In this document: piece by piece, positions 1 through 8,344 of the stretch
Layout: the number at the start of each line of letters is the position of its first letter
How positions within the stretch are numbered: the first letter of the stretch is position 1
Assembly (NCBI GenBank): GCA_900319635.1
Contig: ONPF01000004.1
Span: forward strand, 1-64,000
DNA length: 64,000 nt
Origin: an uncultured Eubacteriales bacterium
Lineage (GTDB): Bacteria > Bacillota > Clostridia > Oscillospirales > Oscillospiraceae
Direction of reading: 5' to 3'
The notes under the pieces: model-generated
Databases searched by the model: none
The model's input: the letters and a program-made list of their open reading frames with translations, nothing else
What the model was told of the DNA's origin: nothing
Program-made: the position numbers and the translations under genes

Positions 1-110
1 TCTTCTTCAAAAAGCCCGTGTTTTCAAGGCTTTCAGGTTACGGATCGCCACACCAGTGACATCGGTCACTGGTTCGCGATGACAGAAACCAACTTTGTCT
101 ACAGTCTGAA
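1..110. repeat. Dispersed intergenic repeat module
   Basis: Non-coding stretch with a short palindrome (CCAGTGAC/GTCACTGG around 52-71), followed by a roughly 40-bp block at 72-111 that recurs almost exactly at 28425-28464 and in both places runs into a hairpin. The flanking words GGATCGCCACACCAGTG recur at 18001. I read it as one of the modular intergenic repeats of this genome, not as a gene. Confidence 0.6.
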
Positions 111-135
111 GCGGCTCCGGGCGGAGCCGCTTTTT
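111..135 (+). terminator. Rho-independent terminator
   Basis: An 8-bp stem, GCGGCTCC (111-118) with GGAGCCGC (123-130), is followed by TTTTT. It would end transcription entering from the left edge. It sits at the end of the repeat block shared with position 28425. Confidence 0.7.
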
Positions 136-202
136 CATGCTTTGAATGGATCGAAAAAGAATGTGAATATTTTGAAATCCCCTGTTCACGGGGGAAAAAC
201 TG

Positions 203-211
203 TGCTATACT
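203..211 (+). promoter_or_regulatory. Extended -10 promoter of the M18 aminopeptidase gene
   Basis: TGC followed by TATACT (206-211) is an extended -10 element, with a weak -35 candidate TGTTCA at 183-188 (17-bp spacer). The predicted start of transcription is about 25 nt upstream of the ATG at 245, leaving room for the GGGAGGAG ribosome site. Confidence 0.5.
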
Positions 212-244
212 GTGCGGGAAAGAATAAAACAGGGAGGAGCAACC

Positions 245-1543
245 ATGGAACAAAATTGGAACGAACAGCTTCTGTCCTTTCTCGCAGCCAGCCCCACCGC
301 CTTTCACGCCTGCCGGAATCTGGCGCAGCGCCTGGAGGGGGAGGGCTATACCGAGCTTTTTGAGCAGGAGGATTGGGCGCTGCAGCCCGGCGGGCGCTAC
401 TTCGTCCGGCGCAACGGCTCCGCGCTGATCGCCTTTCGCATCCCGGAGGGGGGCGTGCAGGGCTTTCTGATGATGGCCGCCCACTCCGATTCCCCCAGCT
501 TCAAGATCAAAGAGCACGCCGCGGTGCCCACCGCGGGGATGTACACCCGTCTGAACGTGGAAAAATACGGCGGGATGCTCTGCGCCTCCTGGATGGATCG
601 GCCGCTCTCCGTTGCGGGCCGCGCCGCAGTTCGGGAAAACGGGCGGATCGCCATGAAGCTTCTGAACGTGGACCGGGATCTGCTGCTGATCCCCCATGTG
701 GCCATCCACATGGATCGCAGCGCCAACGACGGCAAGAAATTCGACCCCAACACCGACATGCTGCCCCTCTTCGGGGACAGTGAGGCCGCGGAGCAGTTTG
801 ACGCTCTGATCGCCGAGACCCTGGGCGTGCAGAAGGAGGACGTGCTGGCCACGGATCTCTTCCTCTACCCCCGCACCCCCGGCACGGTCTGGGGCGCCAG
901 GGGGGAGTATCTCTCCTCCCCGCGGCTTGACGATCTGCAGTGCGTCTTCGGCTGTACGGAGGGCTTCCTCCGGGCAAAGGCGGGGGAGAGCACCCCGGTC
1001 CTCTGCGTCTTCGACAACGAGGAGGTGGGCAGCGGCACCAAGCAGGGCGCCGACTCCAGCTTCCTGGAGGATGTGCTCTGCCGCGTCTGCGAGAGCTGCG
1101 GCGTGAGCCTGCGGCCCTGCCTTGCGCGGAGCTTCCTGGTCTCCGCCGACAACGCCCACGCCGTGCATCCCAACCACCCGGAATATGCCGACCGGAACGA
1201 CCGGCCGGAGATGAACAAGGGCATCGTCATAAAGTATAACGCCAACCAGCGCTATACCACCGACGCCGTCTCCGCCGCCGCTTTCACGGAGCTCTGCAGA
1301 CAGGCGGGGGTGCCCACCCAGCGCTTCACCAACCGGGCGGATCTGCCCGGCGGCAGCACCCTGGGCAATATCAGCACCGCCCACATCTCTGTGGACTCGG
1401 TGGACATAGGCCTTGCCCAGCTGGCCATGCACTCGGCCTATGAGACCGCGGGCACCAAGGATACGGAGTATCTCATATGCGCGGCGGAGGCCTTTTTCGG
1501 AAGCGCCTTCACCCGCTGTGACGGGGCCATCACCCTGAAATAA
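245..1543 (+). CDS. M18 family aminopeptidase
   Basis: A cytosolic binuclear-zinc aminopeptidase of family M18 (aspartyl aminopeptidase group), which removes N-terminal residues from peptides. The product is 432 aa, the usual family length. Metal-site motifs are visible in order: AAHSDSPSFK (His80, Asp82), FDNEEVGSGT near 257-266, SADNAHAVHPN near 300-310 and a terminal AMHSAYE near 395. The ATG at 245 is chosen because GGGAGGAG lies just upstream; an earlier in-frame ATG at 212 has no ribosome site. It is followed 17 nt later by a secreted protein gene and may share its transcript. The family call is secure; the preferred substrate cannot be told from sequence. Confidence 0.93.
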   Translation: MEQNWNEQLLSFLAASPTAFHACRNLAQRLEGEGYTELFEQEDWALQPGGRYFVRRNGSALIAFRIPEGGVQGFLMMAAHSDSPSFKIKEHAAVPTAGMYTRLNVEKYGGMLCASWMDRPLSVAGRAAVRENGRIAMKLLNVDRDLLLIPHVAIHMDRSANDGKKFDPNTDMLPLFGDSEAAEQFDALIAETLGVQKEDVLATDLFLYPRTPGTVWGARGEYLSSPRLDDLQCVFGCTEGFLRAKAGESTPVLCVFDNEEVGSGTKQGADSSFLEDVLCRVCESCGVSLRPCLARSFLVSADNAHAVHPNHPEYADRNDRPEMNKGIVIKYNANQRYTTDAVSAAAFTELCRQAGVPTQRFTNRADLPGGSTLGNISTAHISVDSVDIGLAQLAMHSAYETAGTKDTEYLICAAEAFFGSAFTRCDGAITLK

Positions 1544-1560
1544 AGGACGGAGGGACAAAG

Positions 1561-2817
1561 ATGAAAACAAAAAACCTGCTTGCACTGCTGCTTGCGCTGC
1601 TGCTCTGCGCCAGCCTGCTGACGCCTGTCTATGCCTTTGCCGAGGGGGAGGAGTCTGCCGTCCCCTCCGATCCGGACAGCTACGCCGTCATTGACCCCGC
1701 CGCGCTCCAGAAGCTGGTGGAGGACTATGCGGCGGTCTACAGTCTGAAGAAGGAAAACATCAGCGTGGCCTACTGCTATCTGGACACCGGGGACACCTGG
1801 TATTATAACGGCGACCGCTGGTACTTCAGCGCCGGCCTGCATCGGGTGCCGCTGATGATGATCCTGGCCGAGTGGGAGCACGACGGCAAGGTCACCCGGG
1901 ACACCTCTCTCAAGGGCATGACCCTGGGCCAGGCGGAGGAGTCTGTGCTGATCTACAACAGCGTGGACAACACCAACCTGATGATGGGCATGATCGGCTC
2001 CAACGAGGACGCCCGCCGGGAGTTTATGAAGTTTTCCAGCCTGCCCGAGGACTACTACGACCCTGATTTCCTGGCCTACAGCTACTTCTCCGCCCGCTAT
2101 ATGATGGACGTGATGAAGACCCTCTATTATGAGAACGAGCGCTTCCCCAATATCCTGGACTGCATGAAGAGATCCGCCGTGGGGCAGTACTTCGGCGCGG
2201 GCCTGGGCAACATCGAGGTCGCCCAGCGCTTCGGCTCCTACACCGCGCCCCGGCGCAATGAGAATAACCACGACGCCGCCATCATCTACACCCCCCATCC
2301 CTTCGCCCTGGTGGTCATGACGGAGAACATGGGCGTGACCCAGCAGATCACAAAGGACATGGGCATCATCTTCCGGGATTACACCCTGAGCCTGGACGGC
2401 GCCTATGACGCCTGGCTCCAGCAGAAGGACAACCCCCAGCCCGCCGTGACCGCGCCGGAGACCCAGCCTGCTGAGACCCCCGCCGAGGGCGAGACGCCCA
2501 CCGAGGGCGAGACCCCCGCGGCGGAGCAGCCGGAGGAGACGCCCAATGCCGGCCTGATCCTCCCCGGCATCCCCACCGGGCAGGAGACCGAGATCGCTGT
2601 GACAACCGAGGAGCCTGCCGAGGAGCAGAGCCCCGCCGCCGAGAATCTGACCCCGCGGCAGCAGGAGGCCCGGGACGCGCTGGAAGTGCAGAACTCCCGC
2701 CGCATGATCGTGCTGGTGCTGGGCGCGGTGCTGCTGTTCGTGTTTGTGCTCGCCCTTGTGCTGCAGAAGGTCATGCGCAGACGGAAGGCCGCAGATCTGG
2801 ACGAGGACGAGGATTGA
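1561..2817 (+). CDS. Secreted membrane-anchored beta-lactamase-fold protein, catalytic motifs lost
   Basis: The 418-aa product has a signal peptide (residues 1-27), a class-A beta-lactamase/serine-hydrolase-like domain (about 45-280), a Pro/Glu/Thr-rich linker (about 290-375) and a C-terminal membrane helix (about 383-403) with a basic tail. The fold is suggested by landmarks at the usual spacing: FSAGLHRVPLMM where SxxK is expected, YNSVDNTN where SDN is expected, and RFGSYTAP followed by DAAIIYTPHPFAL where KTG and the final strand are expected. The nucleophile Ser and general-base Lys seem replaced (Gly and Arg), and KTG reads RFG. I infer a non-catalytic extracellular binding or scaffold protein tethered at its C terminus. 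The gene lies 19 nt before the next secreted protein gene, so the two are probably co-expressed. Confidence 0.7.
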   Translation: MKTKNLLALLLALLLCASLLTPVYAFAEGEESAVPSDPDSYAVIDPAALQKLVEDYAAVYSLKKENISVAYCYLDTGDTWYYNGDRWYFSAGLHRVPLMMILAEWEHDGKVTRDTSLKGMTLGQAEESVLIYNSVDNTNLMMGMIGSNEDARREFMKFSSLPEDYYDPDFLAYSYFSARYMMDVMKTLYYENERFPNILDCMKRSAVGQYFGAGLGNIEVAQRFGSYTAPRRNENNHDAAIIYTPHPFALVVMTENMGVTQQITKDMGIIFRDYTLSLDGAYDAWLQQKDNPQPAVTAPETQPAETPAEGETPTEGETPAAEQPEETPNAGLILPGIPTGQETEIAVTTEEPAEEQSPAAENLTPRQQEARDALEVQNSRRMIVLVLGAVLLFVFVLALVLQKVMRRRKAADLDEDED

Positions 2818-2836
2818 AGGAGACGCGGCTGACCCC

Positions 2837-3637
2837 ATGAAAAAAATCCTCTGTATGCTTCTGATCCTGGCGCTGTGCGCGGCACTCTGCGGCTGCGGCG
2901 GCAGCGCCCGGGAGGTGGTAACGGTGACCACCCTGGTGGAGCAGGACTACTCCCTGGCCTTTCGCACCGGGGATCCCACGGCCTACTATGTGGCCGCTGC
3001 CATCGAGGTGCTGAACGCCCAGGGGCTGGTGGACGAGCTTTCGGTCAAGTGGTTCGGCAGCCGGCTGGTGAACTTCGGCAGCAACGCCTCCGCCCTGGAA
3101 AATCTGGGCCCGGTGGAGCCCCGCAGCTTCATCATCGGCGTGGACATCAACTCCTTCCCCATGGCCTATATCACCGGCGGACAGTACTGGGGCTTTGACA
3201 TTGAGCTGGCCACCGCCGTCTGCGAACTGCTGCACTGGGATCTGAAGATCCAGCCCATCGAGAAGGAGAATGTGTATATCGAGCTCTCCTCCGGCAATAT
3301 CGACTGCGCCTGGGGCGGCATCGCCCTGGACCCCGAGGACATCTCCGCCGGGCGCATCACCCAGTACGGCCCCTATATCCACAATGACATCGTCATCGCC
3401 AAGCGGGGCGACGCCTTTATCGAGAACAAGTACATGCTCTCCCACAAGGCGCTGGCCATGTGCTCCACCCAGGAGGCCATGGACGCGCTGCAGACGGACC
3501 CCGGCATCGTGGACCGCCTGGGGCAGATCTCCCGTCTGGCCGGCGGCACAACGGAGTGCTTCCAGTATCTCTATCAGGGCCGCTGCGACGTGATCCTCAC
3601 CGATTCCACCGCCATTTACTACTTTAATTGCCACTGA
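2837..3637 (+). CDS. Solute-binding lipoprotein (SBP_bac_3 type), apparently circularly permuted
   Basis: A 266-aa lipoprotein with the lipobox LCGC near residue 20. Residues about 98-266 carry the amino-acid-type periplasmic-binding landmarks: IIGVDINSFPMAYI, GFDIELATAVCELL, ELSSGNIDCAWGGIA and GRCDVILTDS. The domain stops where a normal family member would still need its last helix and strand. That missing segment is recognisable at the N terminus, residues about 30-75 (YSLAFRTGD ... VDELSVKWFG), which matches the usual C-terminal end of these proteins. No permease or ATPase gene is adjacent, so this is an orphan receptor. Start ATG 2837 sits after AAGGAGA. The family call is good; permutation is my reading of motif order. 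A strong terminator follows. Confidence 0.75.
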   Translation: MKKILCMLLILALCAALCGCGGSAREVVTVTTLVEQDYSLAFRTGDPTAYYVAAAIEVLNAQGLVDELSVKWFGSRLVNFGSNASALENLGPVEPRSFIIGVDINSFPMAYITGGQYWGFDIELATAVCELLHWDLKIQPIEKENVYIELSSGNIDCAWGGIALDPEDISAGRITQYGPYIHNDIVIAKRGDAFIENKYMLSHKALAMCSTQEAMDALQTDPGIVDRLGQISRLAGGTTECFQYLYQGRCDVILTDSTAIYYFNCH

Positions 3638-3651
3638 TGCAGGAAAAAAGA

Positions 3652-3683
3652 CGTCCCTCCCCACAGGGAGGGACGATTTTTTT
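3652..3683 (+). terminator. Rho-independent terminator
   Basis: CGTCCCTCCC pairs with GGGAGGGACG across a short loop (about 3652-3676) and is followed by a run of seven T. It closes the transcript of the preceding three genes. Confidence 0.9.
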
Positions 3684-3754
3684 GCCTGCATGTGAAAAGT
3701 GAAAAGAGAAGAGGGAAGAGAGAACAGAAAAGCGGAAAACCGGGAAGAATCCTG

Positions 3755-3783
3755 TTGACCTGCGGGCGGTTTGATGGTACAAT
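3755..3783 (+). promoter_or_regulatory. Sigma-A type promoter of the methyltransferase gene
   Basis: TTGACC (3755-3760), 17-bp spacer, TACAAT (3778-3783). It points at the methyltransferase gene starting at 3815. Confidence 0.75.
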
Positions 3784-3814
3784 ACCATGAATTATTGTTG
3801 CTATGGAGATTGCT

Positions 3815-4675
3815 ATGTGGATTGCTGATTCCTGGCAGGATTTTGAAGTCCTGGACTGTTCAAGAGGAGAAAAGCTGGAGCGCTGGGGGGACTATTATCT
3901 GGTGCGTCCCGACCCCCAGGCCATCTGGGACACGCCCCGGAAAAACCCCCACTGGAACGACCGGGACGCCCGCTATCGCCGCAGCGAGAGCGGCGGCGGC
4001 AGCTGGGACAAGGGGAGCCTGCCCTCTGAGTGGAGCATTCGCTATAAAGAACTGACCTTCCACGTCAAGCCCATGAACTTCAAGCACACCGGCCTCTTCC
4101 CCGAGCAGGCCGCCAACTGGGACTGGGCCATGGCCAAAATCCGCTCGGCCGGCCGCCCCATCCGGGTGCTGAATCTCTTCGCCTACACCGGCGGCGCCAC
4201 CGTGGCCTGCGCCAAGGCGGGCGCCGAGGTCTGCCATGTGGACGCAGCCAAGGGCATGGTGGCCTGGGGCAAGGAAAACGCCGCCGCCTCCGGCCTTACG
4301 GAGGCGCCCATCCGCTGGATCGTGGACGACTGCGCCAAATTCGTGGAGCGGGAGATCCGCCGGGGCAAGCGCTATGACGCCATCATCATGGACCCGCCCT
4401 CCTACGGCCGCGGGCCCGGGGGCGAGGTGTGGAAGCTGGAGCAGAATCTCTGGCCCTTTGTGTCCCTATGCGCCGGCGTCCTCAGCGACGATCCGCTCTT
4501 CGTGCTCATCAACTCCTACACCACAGGGCTCAGCCCCTCGGTGCTGAGCTATGTGACCGAGAGCATTTTTACCAAAAAATACGGCGGCCGCTCCGAAAGC
4601 CGGGAACTGGCCCTGCCCGTCACCGACAGCGGCCTGTACCTCCCCTGCGGGGCGACATGCCGCTGGGAGAGATGA
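3815..4675 (+). CDS. Class I SAM-dependent methyltransferase, RlmI/RlmK-like
   Basis: Probable rRNA-type methyltransferase of the group related to 23S rRNA C1962/G2069 enzymes, 286 aa. The N-terminal part (GEKLERWGDYYLVRPDPQ) is typical. The Rossmann domain shows motif I (VLNLFAYTGGATVACA, near 118) and the later MDPPSYGRGPGGEVWKLE block near 192, where DPPSY is the catalytic-loop signature. No PUA domain is present, so it is shorter than full RlmI. I prefer the ATG at 3815 because GGAG lies 6 nt upstream; an alternative ATG at 3803 has none. The gene is monocistronic, with its own promoter, and is followed by a repeat element. The exact target base is not determinable here. Confidence 0.85.
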   Translation: MWIADSWQDFEVLDCSRGEKLERWGDYYLVRPDPQAIWDTPRKNPHWNDRDARYRRSESGGGSWDKGSLPSEWSIRYKELTFHVKPMNFKHTGLFPEQAANWDWAMAKIRSAGRPIRVLNLFAYTGGATVACAKAGAEVCHVDAAKGMVAWGKENAAASGLTEAPIRWIVDDCAKFVEREIRRGKRYDAIIMDPPSYGRGPGGEVWKLEQNLWPFVSLCAGVLSDDPLFVLINSYTTGLSPSVLSYVTESIFTKKYGGRSESRELALPVTDSGLYLPCGATCRWER

Positions 4676-4830
4676 AGGAATGAAGAAATGAAGGAGTGAA
4701 GGGCCCTGCGTGCCAATTATGGTATCCCGCGGATCGGGATGGATTGAGATCCATCGGCGAAGCCGATACCGTACTTCCTTCATTTGCGAAGCAAGCTTCA
4801 TTCCTTCATGAGCGAAGCGTCTTCATTCTG
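4676..4830. repeat. Intergenic repeat, copy A (heptad-flanked, about 155 bp)
   Basis: It starts at the stop codon with a degenerate array of ATGAAG-type heptads and ends with the inverted array (CTTCATTCCTTCATGAG, GTCTTCATT). The centre carries TCGGCGAAGCCGATACC. Copies B (8097-8262) and C (11522-11674) share the flanks and parts of the centre. No coding content is seen. Confidence 0.75.
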
Positions 4831-4849
4831 TGACAAAGGAACAGATCAT

Positions 4850-5668
4850 ATGGAACCGATCATTCGATTTGAAAACGTACATTTTACCTACCCCGAGGGG
4901 GAGAGGGAGATCCTCTGCGGCATCGATCTGGAGATCGACGAGGGGAGTTTCGTGGCGGTGCTGGGGCACAACGGCTCCGGCAAATCCACCCTGGCCAAGC
5001 ACATGAACGCCATCCTGGTTCCCACGGAGGGCAGGGTGCTGGTGGCGGGGCTGGACACCGCCGACGAGGACAAGCTCCTGGAGCTGCGGCGCACCGTGGG
5101 CATGGTGTTCCAGAACCCGGATAACCAGATCGTCGCAAACGTTGTGGAGGACGATGTGGCCTTCGCGCCGGAAAACTTAGGCGTTCCCCCCAAGGAGATC
5201 CGGGAGCGGGTGGACGCCGCTCTCAAGCAGGTGGGCATGTATGACTTTCGCATGCACGCGCCCCATCTGCTCTCCGGCGGACAGAAGCAGCGGGTGGCCA
5301 TTGCGGGCGTCATCGCCATGCAGCCCCGGGTGCTGGTGCTGGACGAGCCCACCGCCATGCTGGATCCCCAGGGACGGCGGGAGGTGGTGCAGACCGTCAC
5401 CGCCCTCTGCCGGGAGAAGGGGATGACCGTGGTGCTCATCACCCACCATATGGAGGAGTGCATCGGCGCCGACCGGCTCATCGTCATGTCCAACGGCTCT
5501 ATCGTGGCCGACGGCAGCCCTCAGGCGGTTTTCTCCCAGGTGGAGCTGATGGAGCGGGAGGGGCTGGACGTGCCCGAGACCACCCGGGTGCTCCACGAGC
5601 TGGGACTTCCCACCGACGCCCTGGACCCGGAGACCTGCGCAGAGCGCATCGCCGCAAGGCTGCGCTGA
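4850..5668 (+). CDS. ecfA1: ECF transporter ATPase EcfA1
   Basis: One of the two ATPases of an energy-coupling-factor transporter, which powers uptake of vitamins or metal ions through interchangeable membrane S-components. The product is 272 aa with Walker A GHNGSGKST (near 38-46), Q-loop FQNPDNQIV, signature LSGGQKQRVAIAG (near 140), Walker B VLVLDEPTAMLD (near 161) and switch ITHHMEE. The ATG at 4850 follows AAAGGA; an upstream in-frame ATG lies inside repeat copy A and has no ribosome site. It is the first gene of the operon ecfA1-ecfA2-ecfT-truA, a very common order in Firmicutes, though here without neighbouring ribosomal-protein genes. Confidence 0.95.
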   Translation: MEPIIRFENVHFTYPEGEREILCGIDLEIDEGSFVAVLGHNGSGKSTLAKHMNAILVPTEGRVLVAGLDTADEDKLLELRRTVGMVFQNPDNQIVANVVEDDVAFAPENLGVPPKEIRERVDAALKQVGMYDFRMHAPHLLSGGQKQRVAIAGVIAMQPRVLVLDEPTAMLDPQGRREVVQTVTALCREKGMTVVLITHHMEECIGADRLIVMSNGSIVADGSPQAVFSQVELMEREGLDVPETTRVLHELGLPTDALDPETCAERIAARLR

Positions 5669-5692
5669 TTTCAAACAGTTTGGAGAACGCCT

Positions 5693-6544
5693 ATGTCTGA
5701 ACTTCGTGTGGAGGCTCTGACGCATACCTACAGCGCAGGGACCCCCTTTGAAAAAACCGCCATCGAGAATATCAGTCTCACCATCCCCTCCGGCCAGTTC
5801 GTGGGACTGCTGGGGCACACCGGCTCCGGCAAGTCCACCTTCATCCAGCACCTGAACGCCCTGCTCAAGCCCACGGGCGGCACAGTCTATGTGGACGGGG
5901 AGGACATCAACAAGGATAAAAAGAGCCGCCGCGCCGTGAAAAACAAGGTCGGCCTGGTGTTCCAGTACCCGGAGTATCAGCTCTTTGAGGAGACCGTCTT
6001 TGCCGACATCGCCTTCGGCCCCAGGAACATGGGCCTGGAGAAGGCGGAGATCGAGCAGCGGGTGCGGGAGGCCGCGCACTTCGTGGGCGTGGAGGAGGAG
6101 CTGATGGAGCGCTCCCCGCTGGAGCTCTCCGGCGGGCAGAAGCGCCGTGTCGCCATTGCCGGCGTCATCGCCATGCGCCCGGGCATCCTGATCCTGGACG
6201 AGCCCACCGCCGGTCTTGACCCCGCGGGCTGCCGCCAGATCATGGACAACATCTGCACCTACCGCAGGGAGAGCGGCGCCACGGTGATCATCGTGAGCCA
6301 TAACATGGACGACGCCGCCCGGCTCACGGAGCGGCTCATCGTCTTCGACCACGGGCATATCGCCATGGACGGCAGCCCGGAGGAGATCTTCTCCAAGCCC
6401 GAAAAGCTGGTGGAGATCGGCCTTGCGGTGCCTCAGGCCACACGCCTGGCCATGGCGCTGCGGGAGAAGGGCGTAGCGCTGGAAGGCGCCGTCTTCACCC
6501 ACGGCCAGCTGATGGCCGCGCTGAAGGGGGTGGGCGTATGCTGA
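5693..6544 (+). CDS. ecfA2: ECF transporter ATPase EcfA2
   Basis: Second ATPase of the ECF module, forming the cytosolic heterodimer with EcfA1 under EcfT. The product is 283 aa with Walker A GHTGSGKST (near 40), Q-loop FQYPEYQLF, which is the EcfA2-type tyrosine form, signature LSGGQKRRVAIAG (near 144), Walker B ILILDEPTAGLD and switch VSHNMDD. It starts 24 nt after ecfA1 and overlaps ecfT by 7 nt, implying coupled translation. Confidence 0.95.
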   Translation: MSELRVEALTHTYSAGTPFEKTAIENISLTIPSGQFVGLLGHTGSGKSTFIQHLNALLKPTGGTVYVDGEDINKDKKSRRAVKNKVGLVFQYPEYQLFEETVFADIAFGPRNMGLEKAEIEQRVREAAHFVGVEEELMERSPLELSGGQKRRVAIAGVIAMRPGILILDEPTAGLDPAGCRQIMDNICTYRRESGATVIIVSHNMDDAARLTERLIVFDHGHIAMDGSPEEIFSKPEKLVEIGLAVPQATRLAMALREKGVALEGAVFTHGQLMAALKGVGVC

Positions 6545-7335
6545 AGGACGTCACCCTGGGCCAGTATTTTCCCGGCAACACCGTGACCCACCGCCTGGAT
6601 CCCCGGACGAAGATCCTGCTGCTGATCCTGCTGATCGTGGCGATCTTTATGGCGGGCGGCTGGGTGGGAAACGGCCTCATGATCGCGGTCACCGCCGTGT
6701 GCATGATCGTCTCCCGCATCAAGCCCCGCAGCATCTTCAAGGGGCTCAAGCCCATGCTCTTTATTATCGTGTTCACCTCCGCGCTGAACCTGTTTTACAC
6801 CGAGGGCACCCCCGTCTTCCCCGGCTGGATCATCACCTGGGAGGGGCTTGAGCGCTCGGCCAAGATGGTGCTGCGCATCGTGCTGCTCATTACGGACACC
6901 TTCCTGCTGACCTATACCACCAGCCCCATCGCGCTGACCGACGGCATGGAGCGGCTCTTGAGCCCGCTGAAAAAGATCCGGGTACCGGTGCACGAGATCA
7001 CCATGATGATCTCCATGGCGCTGCGCTTTATCCCCACGCTGATCGAGGAGACGGACAAGATCATGTCCGCCCAGAAGGCCCGCGGCGCGGACTTTGAAAC
7101 CGGCGGCCTGGTGAAGCGCGCCAAGGCGCTGATCCCCATTCTGGTGCCGCTCTTTGTCAGTTCCTTCCGCCGGGCGGACGAGCTGGCCGTTGCCATGGAG
7201 AGCCGCTGCTACCACGGCGGCGAGGGGCGCACCCGCATGAAGCAGCTGCGCTTTGCCCCCCGGGATCTCTGGGCGCTGCTGCTGGGCGCTGCGCTGCTGG
7301 CGGGCGTCATTGTGCTGAGACAGTTTGGCTTATGA
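6538..7335 (+). CDS. ecfT: ECF transporter transmembrane protein EcfT
   Basis: Integral membrane scaffold that links the EcfA dimer to the S-component. The product is 265 aa with several hydrophobic helices in the first 120 residues and a final helix (LWALLLGAALLAGVIVL). The two coupling-helix motifs are visible, AQKARGADFETGG and AMESRCYHGG, which contact the ATPase grooves. It overlaps both neighbours (7 nt with ecfA2, 4 nt with truA). No S-component gene is present in this window, so the substrate is set by genes elsewhere. Confidence 0.94.
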   Translation: MLKDVTLGQYFPGNTVTHRLDPRTKILLLILLIVAIFMAGGWVGNGLMIAVTAVCMIVSRIKPRSIFKGLKPMLFIIVFTSALNLFYTEGTPVFPGWIITWEGLERSAKMVLRIVLLITDTFLLTYTTSPIALTDGMERLLSPLKKIRVPVHEITMMISMALRFIPTLIEETDKIMSAQKARGADFETGGLVKRAKALIPILVPLFVSSFRRADELAVAMESRCYHGGEGRTRMKQLRFAPRDLWALLLGAALLAGVIVLRQFGL

Positions 7336-8096
7336 GAAACATTGCCCTGCGTTTATCCTATGACGGCAGTGCCTACCACGGCTGGCAGGTGCAGAAGAGT
7401 GAGATCACCGTGGCCCAGACCCTGGAGACCGCCCTCACGAAGATCTGCGGCCACCCTGTGAAGACCGTGGGCTGCGGCAGAACCGACGCCGGCGTCCACG
7501 CCCTGCGCTACTGCGCCAATTTCCGCACCGACTGCCGCATCCCCATCGACCGCTTCCCCCTGGCGGTGAATTCCCGCCTGCCGGGGGACATCGCCGTGTC
7601 CGACGCGGTGGAGGCGCCCGAGGGCTTCAACGCCATCGGCTCCTGCATCAAAAAGGAGTATATCTACCGCATCTGGAACAGCCCTATCCCCGATCCCTTC
7701 CTGGAAAAGCGCGCCTGCTTCTATCCCCAGCGCCTGGATCTTACGCTGATGCAGCGGGCGGCGAGTGCCTTTGAGGGCACCCACGACTTTAAGGCCGTGC
7801 GCTCTCTCGGCACCGAGACCAAAACCACCGTGCGCACGGTGCATTGGTGCAGGGCTGTGAAGGAGGGGGATCTGATCACGATCTCCATCTGCGCCGACGG
7901 CTTTCTGTACAACATGTGCCGGGCCATGGTGGGCACCATGGTCTACGCCTCCTACGGCAAGCTCCTGCCGGAGGAGATCCCGGGGCTGCTGGAAAAGGGC
8001 GATCGGCGCCTCACCGGCCCCACCATGCCGCCCCAGGGCCTCTATCTGAACCGGATCTGGTACGAGGGCACCGTGGGAGAGATGATGGAGAAATGA
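7332..8096 (+). CDS. truA: tRNA pseudouridine(38-40) synthase TruA
   Basis: Isomerises uridines 38-40 in the tRNA anticodon stem-loop. The product is 254 aa, typical of the family. The catalytic Asp lies in GCGRTDAGVHA (near residue 52), and the later family blocks KEYIYRIWN, FEGTHDFKA and GFLYNMCRAMVG are all present. The start overlaps the ecfT stop as ATGA, so it is translationally coupled as the last gene of the ECF operon. Repeat copy B follows directly. Confidence 0.96.
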   Translation: MRNIALRLSYDGSAYHGWQVQKSEITVAQTLETALTKICGHPVKTVGCGRTDAGVHALRYCANFRTDCRIPIDRFPLAVNSRLPGDIAVSDAVEAPEGFNAIGSCIKKEYIYRIWNSPIPDPFLEKRACFYPQRLDLTLMQRAASAFEGTHDFKAVRSLGTETKTTVRTVHWCRAVKEGDLITISICADGFLYNMCRAMVGTMVYASYGKLLPEEIPGLLEKGDRRLTGPTMPPQGLYLNRIWYEGTVGEMMEK

Positions 8097-8262
8097 AGAA
8101 ATGAAGAAATGAAGAAATGAAGCGCGGCCTTGCCGCATGAAAGAATTGTTGTGCCGCGCGGAGCGCAACAGAGTATGATCTGTGCCGTTCTGCGGCACAC
8201 CATAATTCCTTCATTGGCCGAAGGCTCTTCATTCCTTCATCAGCGTAGCGTCTTCATTTCTC
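8097..8262. repeat. Intergenic repeat, copy B (heptad-flanked)
   Basis: It begins immediately after the truA stop with repeated GAAGAAAT units and ends with inverted TTCATTCCTTCATCAGCG and TCTTCATTTC. The middle holds the palindromes GCGCGG/CCGCGC and TGCCG..CGGCA. It is the same family as 4676-4830 and 11522-11674. Confidence 0.75.
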
Positions 8263-8344
8263 TTTAGAATTCTTAGGTTTATTTGTTCACAAAAGCATGT
8301 TATACTTATCGTAAGACAGGAAACCATACAAAAGGTGATTTGCT

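Noticed and set aside
79..363. A small plus-strand reading frame through the first repeat and terminator
   Set aside because: It crosses a strong terminator and promoter, and its start word is part of a dispersed repeat.
38..1585. A minus-strand reading frame of 515 codons over the M18 gene
   Set aside because: Opposite a gene with complete metal motifs; no domain of its own.
3797..3805. ATG 3803 as methyltransferase start
   Set aside because: It has no ribosome site, while GGAG sits 6 nt before ATG 3815.
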